Below are positions 18,261 to 26,921 of a stretch of 64,000 nucleotides of DNA, piece after piece. The position numbers and the translations under genes were made by a program. The stretch lies in NCBI RefSeq assembly GCF_014838745.1, contig NZ_JABUXR010000001.1, positions 124,001-188,000 of the forward strand, in the 5' to 3' direction. The notes under the pieces were generated by a model. It had not been told where the DNA came from, did no database searches, and saw nothing but the letters and a program-made list of their open reading frames with translations. How positions within the stretch are numbered: position 1 is the first letter of the stretch; every line of letters starts with the position of its first letter. The stretch comes from Limosilactobacillus urinaemulieris (lineage in GTDB: Bacteria; Bacillota; Bacilli; Lactobacillales; Lactobacillaceae).

Positions 18261-19202
18261 ATGAGCAAAATAATTATCAATGGAGTTGATGGCAATCTTG
18301 GTAAGCAAGTTGTTACTGATATTACTAACTTAATTCCAAAGGAACATGTCATTCTTACTGCTCCTTCTAAAGAGCCATTACAACAATACCAAAAGCTAGG
18401 GTTCAAAACAGCAGTGGTTGATTTTACCTATACCGAAACTTTGGATCCCGTTTTTAAGGATGCAGATAAAGTTTTATTAATTTCAATGCCATTTGTTGGT
18501 AAAAAACGTCGCCAAGCCCATAAAAACGTGATTGATACCTGTGTAAGAGCAAACGTTAAACAAATTATTTATACCTCTGTTCTTTCATCAGCTAACCCAT
18601 TAAATCCAAGTGTAGAAAATATCGATCATGGCTATACAGAAACCTTAATTCAAAACTCACCCCTTGATTACATCATTTTACGTAATTCATTATTTGCTGA
18701 AGCTTTTATTTCTGACTACCTCAGAGCAGTTGATAATCACGAAGCAGCGATTAATAAAAATATGGGCACAGGGCGTGTCTGGTTTATTTCCCGCAAAGAT
18801 GCCGCATTAGCAATTGCTTTTGCCCTTAATAATACCCTACTTCACCGAGAGGTTCTCAACATTAACGGGATTACACCATATAGCTATCAAGACTTTCTTA
18901 ATATTGCCAATAAAGTAACTGGAGCTAATATTAAATACAAGCAGATAACCGACCAGGAACTTTATCAATACTTTGATAGTATCCATGTTCCACGAACCAC
19001 TGATGGAGATTTTTCTAAAAGTCCAATTCAGGCAACATCTGAAGGAATGGTAAGCTTTGGAACGACTGTAAGAGAGGGATTCCTTGACGTTCCGGTCAGC
19101 GATTTCGTCCAATTAACTGGTCACCAGCCGATTACAATGAAATACATGTTTGAGCACCAAGACGAGTTTCTTCTTGGTGAACGTCACACAACAGAAAAAT
19201 AA
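18261..19202 (+). CDS. NmrA-like NAD(P)-binding protein, first of tandem pair
   Basis: An atypical short-chain dehydrogenase of the NmrA/quinone-oxidoreductase-2-like type, 313 residues. The N-terminal dinucleotide-binding strand-loop-helix is V-D-G-N-L-G-K. The middle holds L-L-I-S-M-P-F-V-G-K-K-R and Q-I-I-Y-T-S, and L-R-N-S-L-F-A-E corresponds to the active-site helix region of this family. The start has a good AAAGGAG site. It is about half identical, by eye, to the next gene, 15 bases downstream, so the pair arose by duplication and forms one operon. A redox-sensing or quinone/aldehyde reductase role is inferred from the family. The divergent PucR-like gene is the likely regulator. Confidence 0.8.
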   Translation: MSKIIINGVDGNLGKQVVTDITNLIPKEHVILTAPSKEPLQQYQKLGFKTAVVDFTYTETLDPVFKDADKVLLISMPFVGKKRRQAHKNVIDTCVRANVKQIIYTSVLSSANPLNPSVENIDHGYTETLIQNSPLDYIILRNSLFAEAFISDYLRAVDNHEAAINKNMGTGRVWFISRKDAALAIAFALNNTLLHREVLNINGITPYSYQDFLNIANKVTGANIKYKQITDQELYQYFDSIHVPRTTDGDFSKSPIQATSEGMVSFGTTVREGFLDVPVSDFVQLTGHQPITMKYMFEHQDEFLLGERHTTEK

Positions 19203-19217
19203 TGGAGGATATAGATA

Positions 19218-20159
19218 ATGGAAAAATTAATCGTTACTGGAATTGATGGCAACTTAGGAAAAGTAGCTGCGCAAGAAATTCAAAAGTTAGTACCAGCAGA
19301 TAAGCTAATTTTTTGTAGCTATGATAAAGAAGCATTGAACGATTACGAACAATTGGGAATTGAAACGTACCAGACTGATTTTAATCATTATGACGGTCTA
19401 GCAGAAGCATTTCAGCATGGCGCCAAATTACTTTTAATTTCAATGCCATTTGTTGGGAAAAAACGTCAAGCAGCTCATAAGAATGTCGTTGACGCTGCTA
19501 AAAAAGCTGGCGTTAAACAGATCGTGTACACTTCACTCGTCAATGCAGATGATCCTACTAACCCGAGTGTTGAAAAGAAAGATCATATCTATACTGAAAA
19601 TTATATTAAGGATTCAGGATTAGACTATATTTTTCTTCGGAATTCACAGTATGCAGAAGCAATGATTACTAACTACTTTACCTATGTTAAGGGTGATGGG
19701 ATATTAAAGAATAATCAAGGTAATGGTTTGATGGCTTATATCTCCCGACGAGATTGTGCCAAAGCTGCAGCTTATGCACTAGCTTCGAATGACTATCATC
19801 ACGCAATTTTAAACATTAACGGGCCTGAAGCCATGACAATTAGTAAATTCATTCAAATTGGAAATGAAGCAACAGATAATCATGTTACTTATCAGGAAAT
19901 TACTGATGAACAAAACTATGAAGTCTTTGATGCAATGGGAGTTCCTCGTACCACAGATGGTAAATTTAAAGAAGATTCAGAAGCTCCATTCTCTAGTGAT
20001 GGGATGGTAACTTTTGGCCAAGCAATTCGTGAAGGTAAAATGAGTCTCCAGACTAATGATTTTCAAAAATTAACTGGAGACGAGCCACTAACAGTTAAAT
20101 ATATGTTTGAGCATGCGGATGATTTCCAGATTGGTGCACGGCATTCGGAAGATAAGTAA
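19218..20159 (+). CDS. NmrA-like NAD(P)-binding protein, second of tandem pair
   Basis: Same length (313 residues) and architecture as the preceding gene: nucleotide-binding loop I-D-G-N-L-G-K near the start, the shared L-L-I-S-M-P-F-V-G-K-K-R block, Q-I-V-Y-T-S, and L-R-N-S-Q-Y-A-E. A GGAG site at 19203-19206 precedes its ATG. The two proteins keep the dinucleotide loop and the M-G/H-V-P-R-T-T-D-G segment near residue 240, but differ in surface regions, which suggests different substrates or a heteromer. A terminator follows at 20163. The substrate cannot be told from the sequence. Confidence 0.8.
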   Translation: MEKLIVTGIDGNLGKVAAQEIQKLVPADKLIFCSYDKEALNDYEQLGIETYQTDFNHYDGLAEAFQHGAKLLLISMPFVGKKRQAAHKNVVDAAKKAGVKQIVYTSLVNADDPTNPSVEKKDHIYTENYIKDSGLDYIFLRNSQYAEAMITNYFTYVKGDGILKNNQGNGLMAYISRRDCAKAAAYALASNDYHHAILNINGPEAMTISKFIQIGNEATDNHVTYQEITDEQNYEVFDAMGVPRTTDGKFKEDSEAPFSSDGMVTFGQAIREGKMSLQTNDFQKLTGDEPLTVKYMFEHADDFQIGARHSEDK

Positions 20160-20162
20160 AAT

Positions 20163-20212
20163 AAATAACCTCCTCAAGGCTAAATAAAGATTCAGTCTTG
20201 AGAAGGTATTTT
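20163..20212 (+). terminator. Terminator of the NmrA-like operon
   Basis: Stem of about 15 bp with one bulge (20163-20180 with 20196-20212), ending in TTTTTT. Confidence 0.75.
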
Positions 20213-20356
20213 TTATCTAATGGCAGATGAAAATTACTTGTTTTGGAACACGAGGTTAAGGAAAAGTGAACTATCATTTTCACCTTATTATTTATACTAA
20301 AGTATGATAACCTATTATAGACAAGCGTAGAAATAACCAAGGAGGAGTATTTCTAT

Positions 20357-20971
20357 ATGAAAAAGTTTGTATCGGTTTTGGGCGGAGTAATTGCCGGATT
20401 ATGTTTATTCATTACACCTACTCTAGCTAGTAGGACGCAGCTTACCGTTAATATCCCAGATGGTCACAATGCACAAGTGACAAATCAAAGTATCAAAATT
20501 GACTCTGAGAATGACGGAAGCGTCACCTTTACAGGTAAGGCTGACAAAGATGCGGTTATCACTATTGAAAAGCATAACGGTAATAAGCATCACTATAAGG
20601 TTAAACCTGATGAGAATGGTAATTTTACCAAAAAGATAAATCTGGCTACCTCAACTAAAAAATGTAAATTTATTGTCTCAGCTAAATCTACTGAGGAAAG
20701 TCAGAGTAATAAAGAAGTCTTTGTAGTAAAAAATACTGCTTATGTTAAGCCAGCTCCCCAAAATGATGATAGTAGCGCATCAAGCGAGGAAGCAAGTAGT
20801 ATATCATCTTCAAGTTCATCCATTGAAAACAATGGAGACATGAAGACCGATGAAGCTAATGGTTTAATAGTTGGTAATTCTCGTTCAAAGATTTACCATA
20901 CACCAGACCAACAAGGTTATCATATGAATTCCGCCAATGCTGTTTACTTCAATTCTGAAGCTGAAGCATAA
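20357..20971 (+). CDS. Secreted Ser-rich protein with interrupted C-terminal SunSET-like motif
   Basis: An exported protein of 204 residues. A signal peptide (M-K-K-F, hydrophobic core, T-L-A-S near residue 25) is followed by an Ig-like beta-rich region (about 28-130), a Ser-rich linker (about 140-160) and a C-terminal V-G-N-S-R-S-K-I-Y-H-T-P motif, seen in SunSET-type tails of secreted lactobacillar proteins and competence nucleases. That motif normally runs on as A-V-Y-F-N-S-E-x-E-A-x-x-A-G-Y-R. Here a TAA at 20969-20971 cuts it, yet the same frame continues as A-A-G-Y-R-K-S-L-R to a TAA at 20999. The last nine conserved residues are thus lost through one stop codon. Function unknown; surface or wall-associated role inferred. 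Confidence 0.7.
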   Translation: MKKFVSVLGGVIAGLCLFITPTLASRTQLTVNIPDGHNAQVTNQSIKIDSENDGSVTFTGKADKDAVITIEKHNGNKHHYKVKPDENGNFTKKINLATSTKKCKFIVSAKSTEESQSNKEVFVVKNTAYVKPAPQNDDSSASSEEASSISSSSSSIENNGDMKTDEANGLIVGNSRSKIYHTPDQQGYHMNSANAVYFNSEAEA

Positions 20972-21003
20972 GCCGCCGGTTACCGGAAGTCATTAAGATA
21001 AAT

Positions 21004-21041
21004 AAAAGAAGTTAGGGATTCATCTATCCTTAACTTCTTTT
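21004..21041. terminator. Bidirectional terminator
   Basis: A perfect 16-bp inverted repeat (21004-21019 with 21026-21041) lies between the convergent secreted-protein gene and hicB. Confidence 0.8.
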
Positions 21042-21043
21042 AT

Positions 21044-21439
21044 TTATGCTTCTTTCATTTCTCTTAAAGCATTAGTTGTAACTTGAGAAACATTAATATT
21101 ATTCTCTTTCGCCCAGTTATTCAATCCTTCTGGGAGTGAAATATTCCGACGCACGGTTTTACCATACTGGTTAAGCCACTTTGCCATATTCACTGTAACC
21201 CACATAACTGAATCGTCTTTACCAAGTTTCCACTTTCTCGGATCTTGTACTTCCGGATAGTCCGCCATATCACTAATCATCGTTGCTATAGCATCTTCCG
21301 CATGAAGGATAGCTTCCTGCATAGTTTTACCATCTGTAACCATCCCCTTAATATTTGGAGAAGAGATCCCATAATAATGACCTGCCTCATCATTACACTC
21401 TGTTACAATCACTGGATAAATTAAAATTTTTTCTTTCAT
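21044..21439 (-). CDS. hicB: HicB-family antitoxin
   Basis: Antitoxin of a type II HicAB module, 131 residues. The N-terminal half is the HicB RNase H-like fold (Y-P-V-I-V-T-E-C, the G-H-Y-Y-G-I-S-S-P-N-I-K-G segment, and M-Q-E-A-I-L-H-A-E-D-A-I). The C-terminal part (I-S-L-P-E-G-L-N-N-W-A...N-V-S-Q-V-T-T-N-A-L-R) is a ribbon-helix-helix DNA-binding domain, which lets the antitoxin repress the operon. It is the second gene, 32 bases after hicA, in the usual hicA-hicB order. It neutralises the HicA mRNA interferase by binding it. Confidence 0.88.
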   Translation of the reverse strand: MKEKILIYPVIVTECNDEAGHYYGISSPNIKGMVTDGKTMQEAILHAEDAIATMISDMADYPEVQDPRKWKLGKDDSVMWVTVNMAKWLNQYGKTVRRNISLPEGLNNWAKENNINVSQVTTNALREMKEA

Positions 21440-21471
21440 AATTAATAGTTAGTATGCCGTATTCCTATTAC

Positions 21472-21663
21472 TTATTTAATTTTCAACTTGGCTTCTTGTA
21501 TTATTTTTCTTTGTGTAAAAGGAGTTAGCTCTTTGCTATGCATGGGAACCTCAGTCATGCGGCCATCTGGATGAACAAACTTTCGATGACCACCACTTTT
21601 AGCAACTTCCTTAAATCCAACTTTCACAAGATAGTGAATCATTTTTCTTGCCTTAATGGGCAT
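21472..21663 (-). CDS. hicA: HicA-family mRNA interferase toxin
   Basis: A 63-residue toxin with a double-stranded-RNA-binding-like fold that cleaves mRNA. The start is set at 21663 (M-P-I-K-A-R-K) by the GGAGG site at about 21671-21676; an upstream in-frame start would add ten unlikely residues. The active-site signature is S-G-G-H-R-K-F with His26. The rest (V-H-P-D-G-R...V-P-M-H-S-K-E-L) matches the family. It is first in the hicA-hicB operon, directly behind a palindromic operator. The module appears intact while its neighbours are broken. Confidence 0.9.
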   Translation of the reverse strand: MPIKARKMIHYLVKVGFKEVAKSGGHRKFVHPDGRMTEVPMHSKELTPFTQRKIIQEAKLKIK

Positions 21664-21684
21664 ACCTTTACCTCCTCCTTTGAT

Positions 21685-21706
21685 TATACACACTATCTTG
21701 TGTATA
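21685..21706 (-). promoter_or_regulatory. Candidate hicAB operator
   Basis: A perfect inverted repeat TATACACA (21685-21692) and TGTGTATA (21699-21706) with a 6-base spacer lies 22 bases upstream of the hicA start, overlapping where the promoter should be. The ribbon-helix-helix domain of HicB is the expected binder. Inference from position and symmetry. Confidence 0.6.
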
Positions 21707-21723
21707 TCAAATAATTGAGCAAT

Positions 21724-22918
21724 TTATCTTTCACTAGATTTACCCCTACCAATTAACTTAATTGATGGTATCTCCGTTATACCCTCATTACCAATCTTTA
21801 AAATACCATCATATAATGTCCTTGCTAGCATACTTTCAGGTAAATTATAGTTACGACCAAAATTTCTTAAATTCCAATCCTCTGCAATTGCTCTTTGACC
21901 TCGCGATTCTAATCCTGTTATCACTGAATTAGCAGCTCTTTTCTTTGGTACTTTTTCCTCGGTTTGCCACTGAACTACGTAAGCAACAGAGATATAAATT
22001 AACCGCCAGATTTGACCGATAGAAAAATTATTTAGTAAATTATTTAATACCAAATTTGTCTTTTTTCCTGGATTGAAATTAAAGCCAACAGCCTTCATTC
22101 GATAATTCAAAAATTCTATACACTCTGCCAAAGCCAATTCTTTCCAAAAACCTAAACTTATTTTAGGTTCTAAATAAAATTCTTCAGATTTTGGATACTC
22201 TAACATCCCAATTAATTGATCATGATTATCGTTCTCGCTAGTTACATTAAGCAGATAATCGACTTTATAAATATAATAAGTTTCAGGGAAATTCTCATCG
22301 GTAAAGGCATCGAGTGATGATTCTGGATCAACTAAAATTATAGCTTTAGATACTAAATTAGATAAAATATCTTTGTTCATATCTGCTAACGGTGAAAGCT
22401 TCCCTTCCGCTAACTTACTCCCAATTATTTTAGTTGTCTCCTCATTCAAACCAGTTTTTAACACCGCTGCTAAAAGTAACTTATCTCTTAGTGTGAGTTC
22501 TTCAATTTTTACTTTCTCTTTAGGAACTAAATAGGTATCACGAACCTTATTACGTAAATTCTCTAAATACTTTTTCTCTTCCTCCAAACAGTTTTCACAA
22601 CGACAATATTGTGAATTCTGATGCCCACAAATTGGACAGTATGGTTCACCACTTAATCCAAGCCCGTCTCGACTATGCAAATTAACGATCATTTTTTCAT
22701 TGTCATAAGGACATTTTTTATCCACAACTATTGGAGGAAACTCTTTTATTAATTGAGGACTAAGTATATTTAAAATGATACTTCGTAATAATATCTTTTA
22801 CTTTTATTTTATTCGTATAATAATCTGCAATTATATTTTTGACTTCAGTTTTATCTAAATTTCTTAATCGATTACCTATTTTATCCCAACAAAAGTTTAT
22901 TTCACCTTTATTTTCCAT
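21724..22918 (-). pseudogene. Unknown zinc-ribbon protein gene, frameshifted near its 5' end
   Basis: The gene begins with ATG at 22918 behind a good AAGGAG site. This first frame stops at TAG 22762-22760 after 52 codons. The protein continues in the next frame, which is open upstream of the longer reading frame (21724 to 22725 and further up): the sequence S-P-Q-L-I-K-E-F-P-P follows directly from the end of the first piece. Removing one T from the T4 run near 22771-22774 joins both into about 398 residues. The protein has a C-P-Y-D...C-P-I-C-G-H zinc-ribbon pattern and a C-R-C-E-N-C segment near residue 90 of the full form. I do not recognise the family. Confidence 0.65.
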
Positions 22919-23062
22919 AACGTTATCTCCTTTCGAACATATGTTTTTACATAATAATACATCAATTTTTGCTCTTTAGCAAACGTTAGTTCGAAAAGGG
23001 GACCTTCACATTTTTAATAATGAACAATATCGCTAATCGCTATTACTAACACCCATACGCAA

Positions 23063-23109
23063 AAAATCCTTCTAAAATCAGCTTAAGTTACCAATTTTAG
23101 AAGGATTTT
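23063..23109 (-). terminator. Terminator of the unknown 441-codon gene
   Basis: An AAAATCCTTCTAAAAT stem (23063-23079) pairs with ATTTTAGAAGGATTTT (23094-23109), just past the stop codon on the minus strand. Confidence 0.8.
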
Positions 23110-23117
23110 ATCCGATT

Positions 23118-24440
23118 TTAATCTAATGACGGGATATCTAAATTTATGAGTTGCTGTTCAAACCGTCTGATAGTACTCTGATCAAAGTCACTATCTGTAA
23201 GTAAATACAAAATAATTTCAATTGGATCAATTGTCGCCGACTTGATCATTTTAACTAATCGTTTATTCAAAGTTGACTGATGATTATCCAGCAATTCAAG
23301 TGCATTCGGATATGTCCTTGCCTGTGAAGGAGAGTGTCCACGCAATGACCATTTTGGCGTAATGTTATAAAGAGCAATTAAATTCTGAACTAACTGTTCC
23401 AATTCTGCTCGATCCTTGCATCCATAGTCTTGCTTAAGGAGCATTTCATTAATCTCACTAAATAACGGATTTATTTTGTCTGATGTCCAAGTTCGGAATT
23501 TTCTAATTGTATCGTTTATATTATCCAATAATTTAGATTCAGGTATTCCCAGAACGTCCTGATAAAATATTTTAAGGTTCTTCAATTGTGGAGAATCTTC
23601 AACATAATCTTCATCAACGTACTTTAGTAAAATTGTTCGCTTTGGAATTGCGAAAGGACGTCCTTCAGTTAATTCGTGAAGGCTTGATAGGCTATCAGGA
23701 GCAGTTAATAATTCATGATTGATTATCGTCATTTGTGGCGAAGAAACAAGACTATATAAATGCTGGTTCTGGTATTGAAAGCGTTCAATTAATTGAATAA
23801 AATCATCAACTGACAATTCTAACTGTGGATTTTGTCGACGAATAATCCGATAAGCTTGATCGCAGGAAATTACACCATACAAATTAGCAAAAGCATCAAA
23901 ATAATGTTCAATCAGCTCATCAATCTCAGCACTAAATACTGGACTACTTGCTTCTAATGCAGCTAAAAGTCTTTGATTTTCTTCTCGAAGCATTTGTCGT
24001 GCTTCTGCAGCACTGAATTGTGGCTTTAAAGTCTCAAGCTGTTGCTGATAAAGAGCACCAATAATTAATTTTTGACTACGAAGAAACTTATAGAATTTAT
24101 TTAATGCTGTCTTAGTCTGACGCAACTCTTCTACAGAAAAGCCAGCATCCAGAGCCAGTTCTAGATCAACGACTTCATCCCCAAAAAGATTTTCTAAGTT
24201 ACCAGCTAAGTAACCACTTAGAAAATCATCAAGGCGATGATGGTGTCGAGTAATTGTTTTCCGAGAAAGATGTTGACTTAGTTCATCGGTAAAGGCACTA
24301 ATTAGTATTTGGTTAAGCTGAATTAGTTTATCAACATTATGATCAATTTGGGCGGTTGATTGTCTAAATATCTTTTCACGATTAATTTGAATACTTTCTA
24401 TTTAATTAATAATATTTTTTAGTGACGACTCTGCTGACAT
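23118..24440 (-). pseudogene. Unknown protein gene with in-frame TAA at codon 13
   Basis: A GGGGAG site precedes ATG at 24440. The frame runs 12 codons, meets TAA at 24404-24402, then stays open in the same frame to the stop at 23118, giving about 440 codons in total. The reading after the stop keeps a regular helical, charged composition, so the TAA is probably a single-base change from a sense codon (CAA, AAA or GAA). The next possible start, TTG at 24125, would lose about 100 residues. The protein is Leu/Gln/Glu-rich and mostly alpha-helical, with no membrane segment. I do not recognise it. It is followed by a strong terminator. Confidence 0.6.
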
Positions 24441-24472
24441 AATTTCTCCCCTTAGTAGTAATGCACCAGGTT

Positions 24473-25324
24473 TTACTTATCCTCACCAACTTCATCCATA
24501 AACCTTCCCAACGCCTCTTGCCACGTTGGAACTTCAAATCCAGTTGCTTTGACCTTATTCAAGCTCATGATTGAATGCCGCGGACGGTAAGCCTTTTGCG
24601 GATATTCGGCTGAAGTAACGGGGCTAACTTCAACATTTTCATTTTTTAAGATCTCTCGAGCAAATTCATACCAAGTACAAGAATCATCATTTGATAGCTG
24701 GTAAGTACCATATGGGATCTGATGGTCAATTGCATATAGCATAAATTTAGCTAACGTCCGCGTCCATGTTGGCCGGCCGACTTGATCATCAACTACTGTT
24801 AAATGATCGTGAGTCTTAGCTAGACGAAGCATCGTGTAGACAAAGTTCTTTCTATATTCACCGAACACCCAAGAGGTCCGAATAATATAGTACTTATCCA
24901 TAATCGACTTAACAGCTTCTTCACCAGCTAATTTTGCCTTTCTATATTCATTTTTTGGATTTGTTGGTGCGGCAACTTGGTATTCACCTTCGCTAGTCCC
25001 ATCAAAAACATAATCAGTGCTAATATAAATCAGCGTTGCGCCAAACTGTTGCGCGGCATTCGCGATGTTTTTCGTTCCCTGCTCGTTCACTTGCCAGTTA
25101 AGATCCTTAGCTTCATCTTCCGCCTTATCAACTGCAGTATAAGCTGCACAATGAAAGACAGCTTCCGGCTTTAATTCAGTGAACTTTGCTTGAACTTGAG
25201 CTCGGTTGGTAATATCCAATTCTTTCGAACCACAGGCAACATATTCAATCCCCCGTTCATCAAGCAAGTGACACAGTTCAGTACCCAGTTAACCGTGAGC
25301 ACCAGTAATTAAAATTTTTGACAT
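24473..25324 (-). pseudogene. rfbD: dTDP-4-dehydrorhamnose reductase with nonsense codon
   Basis: RfbD/RmlD makes dTDP-L-rhamnose, the last step of the four-step pathway for cell-wall polysaccharide. The full frame runs from ATG at 25324 (GGAG upstream) to 24473, 283 codons, a normal length. The nucleotide-binding motif reads I-T-G-A-H-G-stop-L-G-T-E-L, so codon 12, which is Gln in the family's G-x-x-G-Q-L-G, has become TAA (25291-25289), one change from CAA. The rest is intact: F-H-C-A-A-Y-T-A-V-D-K-A-E, Y-I-S-T-D-Y-V-F-D-G, and the Y-x-x-x-K region. The first internal start, CTG/TTG-like at about 25267, would remove the nucleotide-binding loop, so the protein would not work. No rfbABC is nearby. 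Confidence 0.9.
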
Positions 25325-25469
25325 AAATGAAATTCACTCCTCTAAAAAGCAAAACCTCAGAACTGATTTAACCAGAACTGAGGTAATGTTAGTTCTACAC
25401 CTACTCCCAAGGCCCTTCGAACTTGGTCCATAAGATTATCTCAAGTCGCTTTTTTCTATGTCAATTATA
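25325..25469 (-). promoter_or_regulatory. Structured leader with terminator ahead of rfbD
   Basis: An extended -10 promoter (TG-T-TATAAT, minus strand, 25469-25464) predicts a ~130-base leader. It contains a hairpin (CCAAG...CCTTGG near 25426-25405) and a second one, ACCTCAG with CTGAGGT (25384-25378 with 25360-25354), followed on the minus strand by TTTTGCTTTTT, which looks like an intrinsic terminator inside the leader. An open frame of 24 codons (25431-25357) lies across it with a Trp codon near its end. Its RBS is weak, so a leader peptide is only possible. No T-box or known riboswitch core is recognised. Confidence 0.5.
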
Positions 25470-25549
25470 ACAGGGAAATAAATACCAACATTGCTCTTTA
25501 AGAAGAGACATCGATATTCATAAAATACATACCTCTTACAATTAACACT

Positions 25550-26339
25550 TTACTCATTTACCAATACATTATTATTCTTAGTGATCTCTTCAAACCCAGT
25601 AACATCAGCAATTCCATCTTCAAGTCCAGTAAGCGCAGTATTAATGGTCTCTTTTTAACTTAACTTTATGAGTAAAGTCATTCAACACATAATAGAATTT
25701 AGCATTAGATCTTGACGGAAGCGTTACCCGAACGTCAAAATTAAATGCTTTGGCATAGTTCAAATCATTAGGTCGAGCAGAAGTTTTTACTAAACGCTCA
25801 ACCCCTGATTTACTAGGAATTGAAAAGTCAAAATGAGATGAAATACCGTTTCCATTCGCGATTTCAACATTAGGAGTATATAAAACTTCTTCTTTAAGTA
25901 AGAACTCTTCAATAATATCATTAAATGCTTCTTTGACATTTCCCTTACTTAAATAAGAAATATCATTAATCCTCATAATCGCTTGTAATAATCGATTCTT
26001 CGCCACTGCAAAATTATCTAGAGAAGTTCTGATTAACAATGCTTCGTCCTCTCTAGTAATCCCAAAATCATTTAATGCGTTCGTATAAATTCGCCAAGCT
26101 ACTTTAGAGCGACGATCAAGATGAATCCCAGTATCCTCTAGATTTGCAATGGTATAACCAAAATCTGATACTTCTACTTTATCCTTAGATAAGAAACGGG
26201 CATACAAATTAATATTATCGAAATTAGTATCAATAAATGGCGTACTAATTGAAACGTAGTCGTCTTCAATATTTTTAAAAATTAAATCATTTTTTAGCCA
26301 TTTATAGTAGTTATTTTCAAGTAAAAAAGCATTATTCAA
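25550..26339 (-). pseudogene. DUF1828/DUF1829-like protein, frameshifted at the C-terminus
   Basis: The N-terminal region (Y-V-S-I-S-T-P-F-I-D...V-S-D-F-G-Y-T-I-A-N-L-E) matches my recollection of DUF1828, and the C-terminal region (F-D-F-S-I-P...F-Y-Y-V-L-N-D) of DUF1829. The frame ends early at 25641 after K-L-K-R-D-H. The adjacent frame continues with T-I-N-T-A-L-T-G-L-E-D-G-I to a TAA at 25552-25550. Dropping one A from the A5 run at 25652-25656 (T5 on the plus strand) joins them; the total length of 790 bases is one over a multiple of three. Loss of 30 residues may or may not matter. Function of the family is unknown to me; some members sit near defence and plasmid genes. Confidence 0.6.
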
Positions 26340-26404
26340 GGGATTTCACTTCCTAGTCGTACTATTTATATGCGTATAGCCTATAAACTGATCAATTCCA
26401 TCTT

Positions 26405-26827
26405 TTATCTTTTTATATTCTTAAACTCTTCGATACTACTAATGGGAATCACATTTTTTGAGATATACTTTCCTGCTGGAGAATATACGTGTGCATGTGA
26501 ACCTAATACAACAATTTCATTATCTGTCCCATAGTTATTCGTATGTCGTAGATCATCACCAAAATCTAACCTAATTAAATGAATTCGATTATCAATAAAC
26601 ATAAGGCCAACAGAAAATCTAGTAGCAATAGGCGTTGAATGAACTTGAAATTGATATATAATCTTTCGCTTTTCATCTTCTACTGAAGTTCGATAAGTAT
26701 GAGAAGATAAAATTAACGTTTGCTGAATTTGATTAACAATTTCTTGATATTCCAATTCATTAGTTAGATTCTTCTCGGCTTCAATTAGAGTTCTCACTTC
26801 GTTCTCATTAAGATTATTGATGTCCAT
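26405..26827 (-). CDS. DUF6978-like protein, partner of the DUF1828/1829 gene
   Basis: A cytosolic protein of 140 residues with no signal or membrane segment. It shows a basic middle strand (K-R-K-I-I-Y-Q-F-Q-V-H-S-T-P), R-L-D-F-G-D-D-L-R-H, and V-L-G-S-H-A-H-V-Y-S-P-A-G-K-Y. I recall this pattern from proteins labelled DUF6978 that sit next to DUF1828 proteins. The two genes here are 65 bases apart on the same strand, this one first, which suggests a two-gene unit of unknown purpose. A toxin-antitoxin or defence role is conceivable but not shown by any motif. Confidence 0.5.
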   Translation of the reverse strand: MDINNLNENEVRTLIEAEKNLTNELEYQEIVNQIQQTLILSSHTYRTSVEDEKRKIIYQFQVHSTPIATRFSVGLMFIDNRIHLIRLDFGDDLRHTNNYGTDNEIVVLGSHAHVYSPAGKYISKNVIPISSIEEFKNIKR

Positions 26828-26921
26828 TATCTTAGTTTATTCCTTCATAAGTAATTACACCTAATTATACATTAATAAGATACATATTGAACTATTCAAG
26901 AATACAAAAAATCGTAAATTA

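Noticed and set aside
25357-25431. 24-codon frame in the rfbD leader taken as a certain leader peptide
   Set aside because: Weak ribosome binding site, and a 24-codon open stretch is not rare by chance; kept only as a possibility in the leader entry.
25325-25469. T-box riboswitch
   Set aside because: No AGGGUGGNACCGCG-type T-box sequence and the leader is too short for the standard stem I.
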